This document shows positions 12,501 to 24,046 of a DNA stretch of 64,000 bases, one piece after another; position 1 is the first letter of the stretch; the number at the start of each line of letters is the position of its first letter. Under the pieces are notes generated by a model that was given only the letters and a program-made list of their open reading frames with translations, searched no databases and was not told the DNA's origin. The DNA comes from Hawksworthiomyces lignivorus. Its lineage: Eukaryota > Ascomycota > Sordariomycetes > Ophiostomatales > Ophiostomataceae. Position numbers and translations under genes: made by a program. The stretch covers positions 124,001-188,000 of the forward strand of contig NTMA01000046.1 in the NCBI GenBank assembly GCA_002917075.1, read 5' to 3'.

Positions 12501-13140
12501 CACAGATAAAATGTTGCCTTCGTTAATGCACTGCCACATGTTATGACCTTTCGACTAATGTCAAGGATCTTAATTGGTTCTTGGTTGAGATGGGCCCCTG
12601 GAAGCTCAGCCTTGCTGCCTATAAGGCTTGTAAAGCACGGTATTGACGACATTTAGTATCAATAAAAATGATAAGCTACGCTTATTGCGCCTAGAGCAAT
12701 ATGAAAAGATCACTTTGTATCAAGAATCTGGGGCTCGAATCCACACACACACCGGAGCATACAAGGCCTAGCCAGCTAGCTCTCCCCATTCGTGCCTCTT
12801 GAGAAAACATCTAAAAAATTGACAGAAGAGAAAAATCGTATTTTTGGTATATTCATCACAGGAGTGGAAATGACCGTAAAAGAGGGAACCAGAAGCCATG
12901 TAACCCAATAGCTCTAGCGGCGGATATCCATGATCAATCGAACATATAAATAGCAAAAAGCAGAGAAACCCGACCACATGCCCAGTTCCGTCCCTTATGT
13001 AACCTCCAAGAGTCAAACAAATCAAAATACAGGAAGCCAAATAATGAAGAAGCCGTCAATCGTTTTGACGCAAAGAGACCAAAAAAAATCCTATAGAAGA
13101 CAAGACCCGCCATACAAGTAAGAAGTAACAAAACAGATCT
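12378..13140. other. Upstream region of the NLR-like gene
   Basis: No gene seen. AT-rich spacer with a GA microsatellite at about 12470-12492, roughly 95-115 bases upstream of the NLR-like start (CT on its coding strand). The right part should hold the 3' UTR of the Zn2Cys6 gene. Confidence 0.5.
12470..12492. repeat. (GA)n microsatellite upstream of the NLR-like gene
   Basis: Eleven GA units followed by GC and more GA units. On the NLR coding strand this is a TC-rich tract about 100 bases before the start codon. Confidence 0.9.
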
Positions 13141-16100
13141 TCACCCGCCCTGGGGGCCAGGCTGCCCATACACGGAACCAAATCCTCCACTGTAGCCGCC
13201 TCCTCCGCCTCCCCCAAAGCCGTTTCCGTACTCCCCCTGCATGAAGAAGCTCCAGTCCATAGGACCAAAGTCCATCATCTCGGGGATGCTCACGCCCAGC
13301 ATCTGGTGGCCCATCATGGTGTCAAACGCACCCTGTCCCGAGCCGGGCCCCGGCGTGGTGCCGGGCCCTGGCTGCGGGTACACAACAGAGGAGCCGCCGT
13401 GCGCCGGCGGCGGCTGCTGCTGATGCTGCTGCTGGTGCGGTTGCTGCGCCGCGGGCGGCGAGGACGTCGCCGACGACGACGCCGACGGGTGGAGCCCTTG
13501 CGCCGCCTGCTTCTGCTGATGCTGCTGGTGGGCGGCATGCGGCTGCGACTCGTCCATCACGACCTCCTCCTCTCCGTTTCCGTTTCCGCCGCTGTTGTCG
13601 TTGCTGCTGCTGCCGATGTTGTTGTTCGCGTTCCCATGCCCTGCGGCAGGGGGCAGCGGCCGCTGCGCCGTGCCGCCGTATCCTCCTGCGCCTGCGCCTG
13701 CGCCCCGCCCATTCTGCACGTTGCTGCTGCCGCTGGTCTGCATGCTGCTCTGGTGCTGCCCGCCGAGCTTGGGCAGCGTCTGCCGGAGCAGCTGGATGAA
13801 CTTGGGGGCCGTCAGGGTCCGCCCCTGCTGCAGCTCCGCCGCCTCGTGGGCGTCCCAGGCCTTGGCGAACAGGCCGCCAAAGGCCACGTGGATGGGGCTG
13901 CGCAAGTTGCGGATCAGCCCGCGTCGCTCAAAGTTCTCGCAGATAGCTGCCCACGCCCGCTCGACCAGGTCGCCCGAGCGCCGGTTGCGCAGCTCGATGA
14001 CCAGGAACATGTAGCCGGGGAAGGGGAAGTGCATGTACGTGTACCAGGCGAAGCCGCGGAGGCTCTCCGCGCTCTGCATAATGTTGTCATACTCGATCAT
14101 CTGGATGGCTTCGATGAAGATGGCGTCGCGCTCGGCGTCCTCGACGGGCGGCGGTGGCGGGGCAGATGGGCCAGCTGCGGCGCCCCCAGAGCCAGGGTTG
14201 GCTCCAGAGGGGATGCCGCCGCCTGCGCCGAGTCCGGGCCCAGGGCCCATCATCCCCGGCATGCCCATGCCGCCCATCACCATCGCGCCGCCCATGAGCA
14301 GACTGCTGCCGTTCATTATGCCGCCTCCCATCATACCGCCACCACCTACCATGCCGTTCATCATGCCTCCGCCCATCATTCCGCCCATATTGTTGTTTAT
14401 CTGGGCTCCGTTGTTGGCGTTGGCGTTGCTGTTGTTGTTGTTGTTCGAGGAGGCCGCGGCCGCAGCCGCGGCAGCGGAGCTGGCGCTGCGTGCTAGGAAG
14501 TTGATGACGCGCATCTTGGACAGGGCTTGGCGGGTCATCAGCAGCGTAAAGAAGTGCATAGGGATCTTGGGATCGCAGGCCTTGAGGTAGGTGTTCTCGA
14601 TGTAATTGCAGTAGCTCTCTGGGTCGTTGGGCAGCGTCTGGTTGGCCACGTGCGTCACCACGTCGGGCGAGCTGGGGCTCGGCGAGTAGTGGAACTTGCG
14701 CGTCGCGGCAGCCACCGTCGCGGCAGCCCCCGCTGGTGCGGCGCCGTTTGCGCCACCAGCCGGGTTGCTCGTAGCGGACGCCGCAGACGCCGACGGGTCG
14801 CGCGCGCCGCCGTCGGGCGACGCTGCGGCCGTACACATCTCTACGCGGGTCAGGCAGAAGAGCATCTCGGTGGGACCTACGTAGGGCGTGGGGGGGTCCT
14901 TGGCATGCAGATGGAGGTCTGTGTCGTTGATGTTGAGCGGAAACTTGGTGTCGCCGTTGCTGGAGGAGAGGGCCGTGATGGCTGAGCCGGTGATCTCGGC
15001 GATGCGTTTGTCAAAGGCGACGATCTGCCACCACAGGCGGCGCCGCATCTCCACCTCAAAGGGCGGCAGGTTGAACTGGGCGCCGTCGCGGTGCAGACCG
15101 AGGCGCTGGGCCACGCGCACGGCGATGCCAATCAGACAGAAGAGCGAGCGCGGGTCCACGTACTGGCGCACGCAGATCTGCGATTGTTGGTATGTTGGCA
15201 ACGCAATTGGAATTAAACTTACAAGATAGAGAAAGTAGGCCTGCAGCACCATGATGTCGGGGCTGCGCATAAAGCCTGCGTTGATGAGCGCCTGCTGCGA
15301 CGCCCGGTGGAACCGGGCCAGCAGGCGTGACTTCTCCTCGTCAAACGTGCTCTGCACGTCCTCTTCGCTCATCGAGGTGATGGCGATAAAGTAGATGCTG
15401 AACATGAGCGCCTCGAGCGGCCGGGGGATCTTGGCCACACTTGCGCCTGCTTCAATGATCTGTCCTTGGAGTGTTTGTGTGTGCGTCACCTTCAACAGAG
15501 GGTTGACGTTGGTCAGGTAGATCTGCCACAGCTGGAAGATCTGGATGCCTGGCGGGTGGTAATCGGTGACCTTGCTGGTCGAGCCACCGATGACAAAGGG
15601 GAATCCGTCTTGGTTGTCAAACATGCTGTCAAAGGCATGGTGAATGGTAGAGCCTTCGATGTCATCGTCCGAAGAGTCGCGGAGGGTGTCGTCATTTGAT
15701 CGGTACTGCGGAACAAGAGCAGTTAGCATCATCGCGTGCCATAATTTTTGCTTTTGGAGGCATATTTAGGCATGAAAACTTACATCCTTATAAGGAGACC
15801 ATTTTAGTCTATGCGATTCTTTGTTAGCAAGATGTAACGGGGAAAAAAAATGTAACTCAGGCGGGTCATGCAAGCCAGAGCGTACCTGTCGCTACCAGGA
15901 CCACCGTGTTCGGATGAGTATTCCTGGTTGCTTGACGACGGCGACGTCTTGAGGCCGACGAGATCGTGTTGTAGTTCGTCGACCTCGTCGATGGTGGCGG
16001 CGGACGATGATGGGTCGGCATGCTTGAAGTCGTGCGCGAGGGGGTCGAAGCTAACGCCGTGCTGGCTGAGCAGCGCCTCGTACTTGCGCAGGCGCTCGAC

Positions 16101-16499
16101 CAGCTCGCGCTCGTGCGGCTTCTTCTTGCGCCGGCGCGGCGGCTGTGGCGGAACGACGCGGCACTCCACCTGCGCCTTGACGCAGTTGGCGCACGGCTTG
16201 TTCTTGTCGCAGCGCACCTTGCGCTGCTGGCACAGGACGCACGAGTGACCCCGCGTCAGCTTGACGATGGAGGGTTCGGCCTGCGACGGCGGCGGCAGTG
16301 GCAGCGCCATCGCCGCAAGCGAGGCCGCCGTGGGGCCGGATGGCACGGGAGCAACAGCGGCGCCAGCGGAGGGCGCCCCAGGACCTGAGACAGCGCTGTG
16401 GTATGAGGGAGGGACGGTCGCTGACATGGATCCTGTGGGTGGAGGGCCAGACATGAGAGGGCCAGAAACGGACCCGGGCAGGCTGGAAGGGGCCGGCAT
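13141..16499 (-). CDS. Zn2Cys6 fungal transcription factor with Fungal_trans domain
   Basis: Predicted 1,052-aa nuclear regulator. Four exons fit: 16499-15886, a 25-base micro-exon 15808-15784, 15705-15223 and 15177-13141. The introns are GT-AG with consistent phases. The last one is only 45 bases, a multiple of three, and free of stops. The Cys cluster has six cysteines at 87, 90, 97, 103, 106 and 113 (CX2CX6CX5CX2CX6C). It is followed by a basic PPRRRKKKPHERE stretch and a heptad-like linker (LVERLRKYEALL). The micro-exon encodes LKWSPYKD and joins to YRSNDD..RDSSDDD. The middle region (about 250-450) has the Fungal_trans core with YVDPRSLFCLIGIAVRVAQRLGLHRDG. The C-terminal half is Asn/Gly/Met/Gln-rich and prion-like. 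I recall close relatives in Sordariomycetes but cannot name a target pathway. Confidence 0.85.
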
Positions 16500-19247
16500 G
16501 GAGACGGGTAGTAGTATTCCTTGTGGAGAAGCAGAGTCTCCAGCAGGAGACGCGAAGGAAGCGAAGTACTGGGGGGAGGGGAGACAAATGTGGCGGTGGC
16601 TTGCTTCTGTGACTTTCTTTCCCCGACGCCGGGGAAGAATGCTTCTGTGTTTTCCCGAGTTCCTCTTTGATGAATTGTTTTACCCTCTCTCCTCTCTTCT
16701 CCTCGTCTTGGCCACGGCTTGGCCTAGGCCAGGGAAGTGGTGGAAAACAGCACCGATGCCTCTGTGTCTCTCTTGGAGCGGGAGCAGTGGGTCTTTGTCT
16801 CTCGACCGTTCTCGCGATCGGCTACAACCAACAACGAAGAGGAAGACAGCCAAGTATCTTCTCTTCTCTCCGTCTCTGATCCTAGCAGTTCACGGACAAA
16901 ATTGATGCTGCTTCGCCACAGGTACAGATCCTCCTGCTGCAGTTTCCCCTGTGAGACTGGAAGAAAAAACCTTCGGGTTAGCTGATATTCGGTTTCGGAT
17001 CCGAAAGAGGAAGCGAAGAAATTGGCCTGGCCATTTCCAATCGATCGGAACGACTAGGCAGATACACGCTTTAAAGCGTAGATGGGGTGTGTGATATGGA
17101 GCGCGAAAGGAGAGTGGATAGAGGGGAGGAGGAGAGGCACACGCGCTGCGAGAGGGCCGCTGACAGCAGTAGGGTCTTCTCGGAATGTGTGGAAGAGGAC
17201 AGTTCGGGCAGTTGAGGAGAGAGACGCAGGAGAATAGAGAAGAGAAGTGACGAAGCAGAGGACAGGAGCACTTAATAACAAAGTCCCTTATGCAAATTAA
17301 AATGGCCAAACACAGGCAGACGTAGTGGGCCAGTCGGTTCCGCTGGGGATATTGAATATATGACCCCGGACGGCCTCTAGCCTCTTCTCTGTCCACTCTA
17401 TATTCCAGCCCATCCGTCGCAATTTTCACGCTGTCTGCTTATCATCTCTATGTTCCTGGTCTGCGGTCTCCGCGGTCTCTCTGGCTCACCCGCTCCGATG
17501 TTCATATTCATTTCCCACTGTCCTCTATGCGCCGCGCGTATCAATATTTTTTTATAGCACATACCTATGGATATGTTTTGACTATGCTGGTTGGTCTGGA
17601 GTCCCCGTTTTCCAAGTATCAGACGGCCAGCAATGAGAGATGGCTCAATGGCCAACCCAATATTAAAGTAGACGCAACACACAGCGGAACACCAGGTTCC
17701 TTTTGGGAGTGAAGTGGAAATATGCAACAAGGAAGAAGAAGGTGATGGGGAGACAAACAAAATAGAAAAAAAAATAAGGACAGCGTTGGGACACGCTTGA
17801 CAGCAACAGATCAAAGAGAGCAGGACAAGGATCGCCGGTTGTGGCTGCGGCACAGCGTCTCGAAGTCTCTTCGTAGACTGAGATCGATCGCCCGGGGAGA
17901 CCTAAATTCTGGAGACAAGGGGAGCAGCACCATGCAGTTTGAACGTGTGTGGAGGAGAACACACGCCCTAACACACCTAGCAAAAAGATAGGGTGATCAT
18001 TCACCAACCATGTGGAATGGCAGATTTGGGAGGGAGAGCAACAAAACGAGATAGGTTATTCAGAACGGGGGAATGTAAGAAATGCGAATTACCAATGTGA
18101 GACCCCGTCAAACCGGGGAATTTTGACGTTTCCCTTCAACAGTTCGCCAATATCTCTCTCCAAGCACTGACAGGTCCACAGGACTCTCTATTCACAATTA
18201 AAAGTTAACGTCTATATCTTCATCCGCACTGGCCTTACCACGTTATTGGTCTCAGAGAGGCACAACAAGAGAGTCCGCATAGCTGTTAGGCAGTATACGG
18301 ACGGGGGTGGAGCTCCGTGGATACACACCGGATGAGTACGTCAGTCGATGCGGGTAAAGAAGGGGTGAGGCAAATAAAAAAAAAAAAAATTACGACAGGG
18401 TATGGCGAGAGGGACACAGTGAGAGCCCAGAATTGGAAATTAAGACGCTGCTGAACATCAGCGGCTATCGGCTGTGGACTGGTAGGAGCAACAGCAGCAG
18501 TGGCAGCTGTCGAGGCATCAGAAGCAGAGCGCACACGCAAGGGACGTGACAGGTAACAAGAAGACGTCGCTTGAATCTTCGCAAGTAAGCGAAGTGTCAA
18601 GCAGGTACACAGCAAGCGGTTGGAACTCACCGGGGCGATGTGAGAGGGGCAAGATGAGCCGAGTGGACGGTACAGGACGATTCTGAGGGGGGAGTCTTCC
18701 GGGGATTTTTTTTCCCTTCTATTTTTCTTTTTCCCTCCTGTCGTACTCTTCTTTTTGCTATTTTGGGGGTGGATCTCTCACGTTCTGTGCCTCAGTTCCT
18801 CCGCCCATGCCTCCGCGTGCGGTCTTTCTCAGTCAGACAGGCTTGCCTGTGATCCTGCAGCGCGATTGGACGAGCCGTGGATGTGGCTGTGGCCTGGCGG
18901 ACAGTGGATGGGGAACACCTGTTGTTGTTGCTTTGGAGGAAGAAGCTAAGTGGGTACGGCAAAAACGGCGGCTAATTCGGTCCCGAAATCAGTTTCAGAA
19001 GGCCGATATGCAGCGGGACCGCTCGTCTTTGTGCACAATTCAGTGCTTTTGCTCTCTGTATACATTTTTTTTTCTTTTGCGATACTTCTGCGCACAAACT
19101 GGATGTGTTGCAGAGTCTTCATTACAAGCATAACTTGTGAGCAAAATCCTATCGATCTATCGACAAAGCGCACGAAATGATTCCACAAAGTGGCTCTAGT
19201 GGTGTTTTACCCAGTGTCTCGTTTGCTGGGCCGTCTTCCCTCCCTTC

Positions 19248-19390
19248 TACGTGGTGTACAGGGGAAATAAATGTTATTTTGTTACCTGTATTTTAGTACA
19301 GGTTGCTAGAACTTTCGGTATTTTTCTGGATGCCTCTGTAGCAGTACGTTACAACTGCAATTAACATTTATTACCCCTGTATACCACGTA
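19248..19390. mobile_element. 139-bp MITE with 27-bp terminal inverted repeats and TA duplication
   Basis: Terminal inverted repeats begin CGTGGTGTACAGGGG at 19250 and, on the other strand, CGTGGTATACAGGGG at 19388. They match at 25 of 27 positions. TA dinucleotides flank both ends (19248-19249 and 19389-19390). The interior has a further hairpin, ACCTGTA..TACAGGT. There is no coding capacity. TA target sites and this size point to a non-autonomous Tc1/mariner-type element, but the family is not identified. Confidence 0.8.
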
Positions 19391-19410
19391 AGCATGTATT
19401 TTTGCTATCT

Positions 19411-19440
19411 TATAGTGTCTTATAGTGTCTCATAGTGTCT
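19411..19440. repeat. 10-bp tandem repeat, 3 copies
   Basis: TATAGTGTCT occurs twice and CATAGTGTCT once, head to tail, 20 bases to the right of the MITE. Confidence 0.85.
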
Positions 19441-21700
19441 TATCTTACCAATTCCTGCTATGGAGCCTTGCGCATGGCAGGCTGCGGCTACGCTAGTCTG
19501 TTTTTGGAATAGAACGGGTCCGGCTATCATGGTTATTTACCGGATCCGATGGGGAAGTTTTGACATCAGGTAAATAAACTCTTCCCACACACAGACAACA
19601 CTCACGCCTGCGTTCGCACATGCAATTCACCAGTTTGTGCTCGAATTGCTAGTTGCTGCTGTCAATTCTTGTATACAGCATGCATTAACACTAACGGGCT
19701 CGTTTTCCTGTCGCCGTGTGCCTTTTATTCGGTAAAATGGCCCCCAAGAAACAGAGCAGCACCACGTCACCGACATACCGCGCATGAGAGAGGAAAGAGT
19801 ACAAAAGAGACCCCGAAGTATATGCAGAAGAGCACCGGACAGGGGTGTGGAAATAGAAAAACTTTAATGGCAAGTTATACGCCCAACCCGGGAGGCGGCC
19901 AATCGGCCACCGTTCATTAAAGCTCTATGCTTGCGTTGCTATGCCTTTTTTATTGTCAATGCCTGGGCTGTTGCTACGCCATGTTGCTCTGCCTGGTTGT
20001 CAGAATTCTGATATACGTATTTCTATTGTCGTATCTTACATGCTCTTCTGCGATTCGACTAACATAAGATCTTTTTTTGTCCGTTTGCTGCTTACTGGAC
20101 TCCTCTTTCTTCTCCTTCTGTCTGTGCCGTTCACCTCTGCGCTGTCCATTGGCAATTCTTGAACACGACTGCGTCAAATCCAAGACTTACAAGAGGATGG
20201 ATTGAAAACTGAATGCTACACATAGAAGTTCTGTAGACTTGATAGGACATATAGACATATCCAGGTGACTTGGCCGAGCAAGCCGCCTCCCAAGTCCCCG
20301 TCGTTGCCGAAACTTGCATCCGAAAATCTGCAATATTTTGCTTTTTCTTTCCTTTCCTGTGCTAGCATTTGTGGCTTGATATCATTATTTTCCTTCTTTG
20401 GCCCATTCCACGCATTTTCCCAGCAATCCCATCTCTCGTCATCTCCCTTCCCTTCTTCCCTCCCCCCCTTTATCCTCTGGCTGCTCTTTTTCTGAGATTG
20501 CCCCTTTCATTTTCTATTTTTTACTGCCGTCCATCCTTTTCTCACTACGCCTTCCCAATGCCAATCTCGCATATCAAGAAGGGCCCGAGACTACGTGATT
20601 ATATGCACTGCGGACGCTGATCCCCAGGCATTGCTTGGGAGATCACAGATTTATATAGCACAGCGGCTCTCATTCCAATTCCAATTTCGTATTTTTAATC
20701 CCTGCATCTGTCTTTTCCTTTCCAGGAAATAGAAGAGACGAGTCTGCAAAGCTCTCGTTGTCGGCTGTGGCCAATCCTCGTCTCTGCTCTTATATTTACG
20801 TGGATTTGTTCTACTTCACGCCTCTCGTTTCTGTCTCTCTCGAATCTTAATTTCTCTTTCCTTCCGTCGTGTATTAGTGCGGCGTGCGATATATGGGTGT
20901 TGCTTGTGTCTCTCTTACACAGGCGAAGCATATTCTTTTTTCTTTTCCCCACATCCCACCGGCCGCTTGGTTCTCCTGCCAACTCTTTCCGTTGCTGTCA
21001 TATTCGCCGCTCTATATTTATACTATCACGTCCAATATACCCATATAGTCCGACATCCAAAGGAGGCACTCGTTTGGCACCATTTTTGTTACCAGCTCCG
21101 TGAATTGGGTGCGAGGCAAAAAAAGGAAAAGAAGTTGAACAGTCGTTTCTCCTTGCGTTTCGTCGTTGGCGGTTCCCTTTTTGTGCATCTTTTTACTCGC
21201 TCGTTTTTCTTTCTTTCCCTTGAGTTTCTTGTTACTCTCTTTTCTTTTCATACAATTCTGGAGATACAGTCTTCCCTTTCTTCACTTGCAGATTTTCTTA
21301 CTCTCTTATACGCTCACACGAAGGATCTCACGCACTTCCCCCATTCCATGTCCATTCCTTGATTTCGTTTTCCGAACCACAGTTTTTCCACACACGCTTC
21401 CCTTAAACTTCGACTACATCTCAGACAAGGAACGTCTTGTGTTTGTAGCGCCAGTATTGCTTTTTGTAGGCTGCGTTTTCTTGGATCGGGATACGCCCTT
21501 TATTTATCTCCTTCACGGGCGTCTCTGATATCGTCAACATCCTGCTATTTGGCCGTCGATCATATTTTCTTTTGTTTTTCAGTCGATAGCGCCATCCGCT
21601 GCTATTACTTTCTCTGAAGCTTCATACGTCTCGTCTCCCATCTCGCTTCCCTCTTCGTGGTTTTCCTGGAACCTTGCAAAGGTTCCCCATTCTTGGGAAG

Positions 21701-24046
21701 ATGAGTGCTGGAGGCAAACCGTCACAATCAACGCAGTCTCTGAGCAGTGGCCAGACCGCCGAGATAGAACGATCCGAGAAAGACAGATCCGATGTCGAGC
21801 TGAGCGACGCCACCGATGTGGAGAAGCTGGCCTCCGTGCCAGAGCAGGGACCGCCACGCGGGCCGCCACCAAACGATCTGTTTAAGCCCAAGACCATCAA
21901 TTTCTGGCTGATCCTCTTGTCCAATTTCTTAGCCTTATTTCTCGTGGCTCTCGACCGCACAATTGTGGCCACCGCCGTGCCCCGCATCACAGATGACTTC
22001 CACAGCCTTGGTGACATTGGCTGGTATGCCTCGGCGTACATGTTGACAACGTCGGCTTCACAGCTTCTGTTCGGCCGCATTTACAAATTCTACTCCATGA
22101 AATGGTGGGTCTAAAATTCTAATGCTGCTTTGATGTTTTTACAGGCAAAAGATTCGAGAACGAGGCTCGCTAATCCTTACCGTCTGATTTGCAGGGTCTT
22201 TTTAACTTGCGTCGTAGTGTTTGAAGTTGGGTCAGCTATTTGCGGAGCGGCACCCACCTCGACCATCTTCATTGTTGGCCGTGCCATAGCTGGTGTTGCT
22301 TCGGCTGGCATCTTCTCAGGATGCATGTTGATTATGGTTCCTATGATCCCACTGCACAAGCGGCCGATGTTCCAAGGTCTGTTCGGTGTTGTATTCGGCC
22401 TTGCCTCTGTCATCGGTCCCCTGGTTGGTGGTGCCTTCACCAGCAGCCACCTGACCTGGCGGTGGTGCTTCTACATTAACCTCCCGGTTGGCGCCTTCAC
22501 TCTGATCTTTATGATCTTCTTCTGGAATCCGCCAGCACAGAAGCACGTCCCGGCGCCTTTATGGACGCACATCAAGCGGCTCGACCCTCTCGGCACCATC
22601 CTGTTCCTGCCCGGAGTCGTGTGCCTCCTGCTCGCTCTGCAGTGGGGTGGTTCGACTTACGCATGGAACAGTTGGCGCATCATTCCGCTCTTCATCCTGT
22701 TCGCGGCGCTCATGATCGCGTTTGCCATCGTGCAGACCATCATGCCAGATACAGCCACGCTGCCAGCACGGGTTATCCTGCAGCGCAGCGTCCTCTCTGG
22801 GGCCCTTTTCACCTTTTTCCTCTCCGCATCCATGCTGATGCTTGTCTACTTCGTGCCAATCTGGTGTAAGTGGCTCTGCAGATCGCTGTCTTATTCAGAT
22901 TCTGCTTCTTATTCTTAATTTTATTTGAGGCTGACGTGAATGAAAAATTTAGTCCAAACGGCCAAGATGGTGAACCCGCTCAACTCGGGTGTCTACACCA
23001 TCCCGCTAGTGCTGAGCTTAGTCGTCTCGAGTATCTTCTCGGGCGTCGCCACCCAAAAGATCGGCTACTACGTGCCCTCGGCGATTCTGGCCCCCTGTAT
23101 CATGTCCATCGGTGAGGGTCTCATGAGCACCTTCACGCCTACAACCGGCTCATCCAAGTGGATCGGCTACCAGTTCCTCTCGGGTTTCGGTCTAGGCTTC
23201 GGCATGCAGATCGGCAACTTGGCCGCGCAGACAGTGCTCAAGCCCGAGGACATCTCGACAGGCGTCGCCATCATGATGTTTGTCCAGCAGCTGGGCGGCG
23301 CCGTCTTCACCACCGTGGGACAGGCCATCCTGGACAACCTGCTGGTGTCCCAGCTGAGCAACGTCCCCGGGCTCGACCCCCGCGCCATTGTCAAGATCGG
23401 CGCCACCGAGCTCGCCGACGTCGTGCCGCCCCAGTATTTGCCCTTTGTCACGGCTGCCTACAACTACGCCTGCACGCGCATCTTCCTGTGCGGCATGGGC
23501 CTGGCCTTTGCCTCGCTCATCTCCGCCCTGTTCCTGGAGTGGAAGAGCATCAAGAAGCATCCAGGTGGCCCTGGCGGTCCGCCAGGCGGTGGTCCGCCCG
23601 GTGGTCCTGCTGGTCCCCCTGCAGGCGGCCCGCTTCGTGGCCCATCTCTGCGCGGCCCGCCGGACGGCGTGCCACCTACTGAGATGGGCAGACCACAGAT
23701 GCCCCTCATGGACCCCAAGTTCGCGCCTCCTCCGTCTGTTCTGTCCGTCGGCGGCGGCGGCGCGCCGTCCATCTCAGCTACGACAGCCGTCGACAGCGAG
23801 GGCATGTATTCTGCCGTGGCCAAGAAGCTAGGGCCAGATCAGCCTGAGTTTGTTGATCCCCAGCAGCTACAACTACAGCAGCCCTCGCTGGACCCCAAGA
23901 TCATCAGGGCGCGGCGCGAGGCCGACGAGAAGCTGCGGCAAGCGCGGAGAGAGTCAGACCCTAGCTACGTCAAGCCTCGGAGAAACTCCATTCGGCTATC
24001 GAAAACATACAAGAGAAACAGCGGGGCCTTTGAGCTGGGGGCGTGA
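21701..24046 (+). CDS. DHA2-family MFS drug/toxin efflux transporter
   Basis: Predicted 722-aa plasma-membrane proton antiporter of the 14-helix DHA2 type. Exons: 21701-22104, 22195-22865, 22953-24046. The introns are GTGGGT..TTGCAG (90 bases) and GTAAGT..TTTAG (87 bases), both with consistent phase. The N-terminal 65 residues are polar and cytosolic. Hallmarks follow: [17 protein letters not shown] at the first helix, [11 protein letters not shown] for motif A after helix 2, a motif C-like block [13 protein letters not shown] (here [12 protein letters not shown]), then [12 protein letters not shown]. About 150 residues after the last helix form an unusual cytosolic tail: a Gly/Pro repeat ([14 protein letters not shown]) and a basic Arg/Lys/Ser end. 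ATG at 21701 is the first ATG in this frame. Substrate cannot be told from sequence, and no biosynthetic gene lies beside it. Confidence 0.88.

Larger units (their letters stand above)
16500..21700. other. 5.2-kb divergent spacer between Zn2Cys6 and MFS genes
   Basis: No gene recognised. The longest open frame (161 codons near 20877) is Phe/Leu/Ser-rich because of C/T-rich DNA and looks spurious. Present are a MITE at 19248-19390, a 10-bp tandem repeat at 19411-19440, and long C/T-rich stretches at about 18690-18800 and 20390-21700 that resemble fungal promoters and long 5' leaders. A long spacer shared by a regulator and a pump would suit extended regulatory DNA. That is inference. Confidence 0.5.

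Noticed and set aside
12725..12755. GGGCTCGAATCC, resembling a tRNA T-arm
   Set aside because: The T-loop consensus is imperfect and no acceptor, D or anticodon stems could be drawn upstream.
13306..14496. 396-codon plus-strand frame opposite the Zn2Cys6 gene
   Set aside because: Shadow frame produced by GC-rich low-complexity codons. The minus strand has the conserved domains.
20877..21362. 161-codon open frame before the MFS gene
   Set aside because: The peptide is dominated by Phe, Leu and Ser, as expected from C/T-rich leader DNA, with no recognisable domain.
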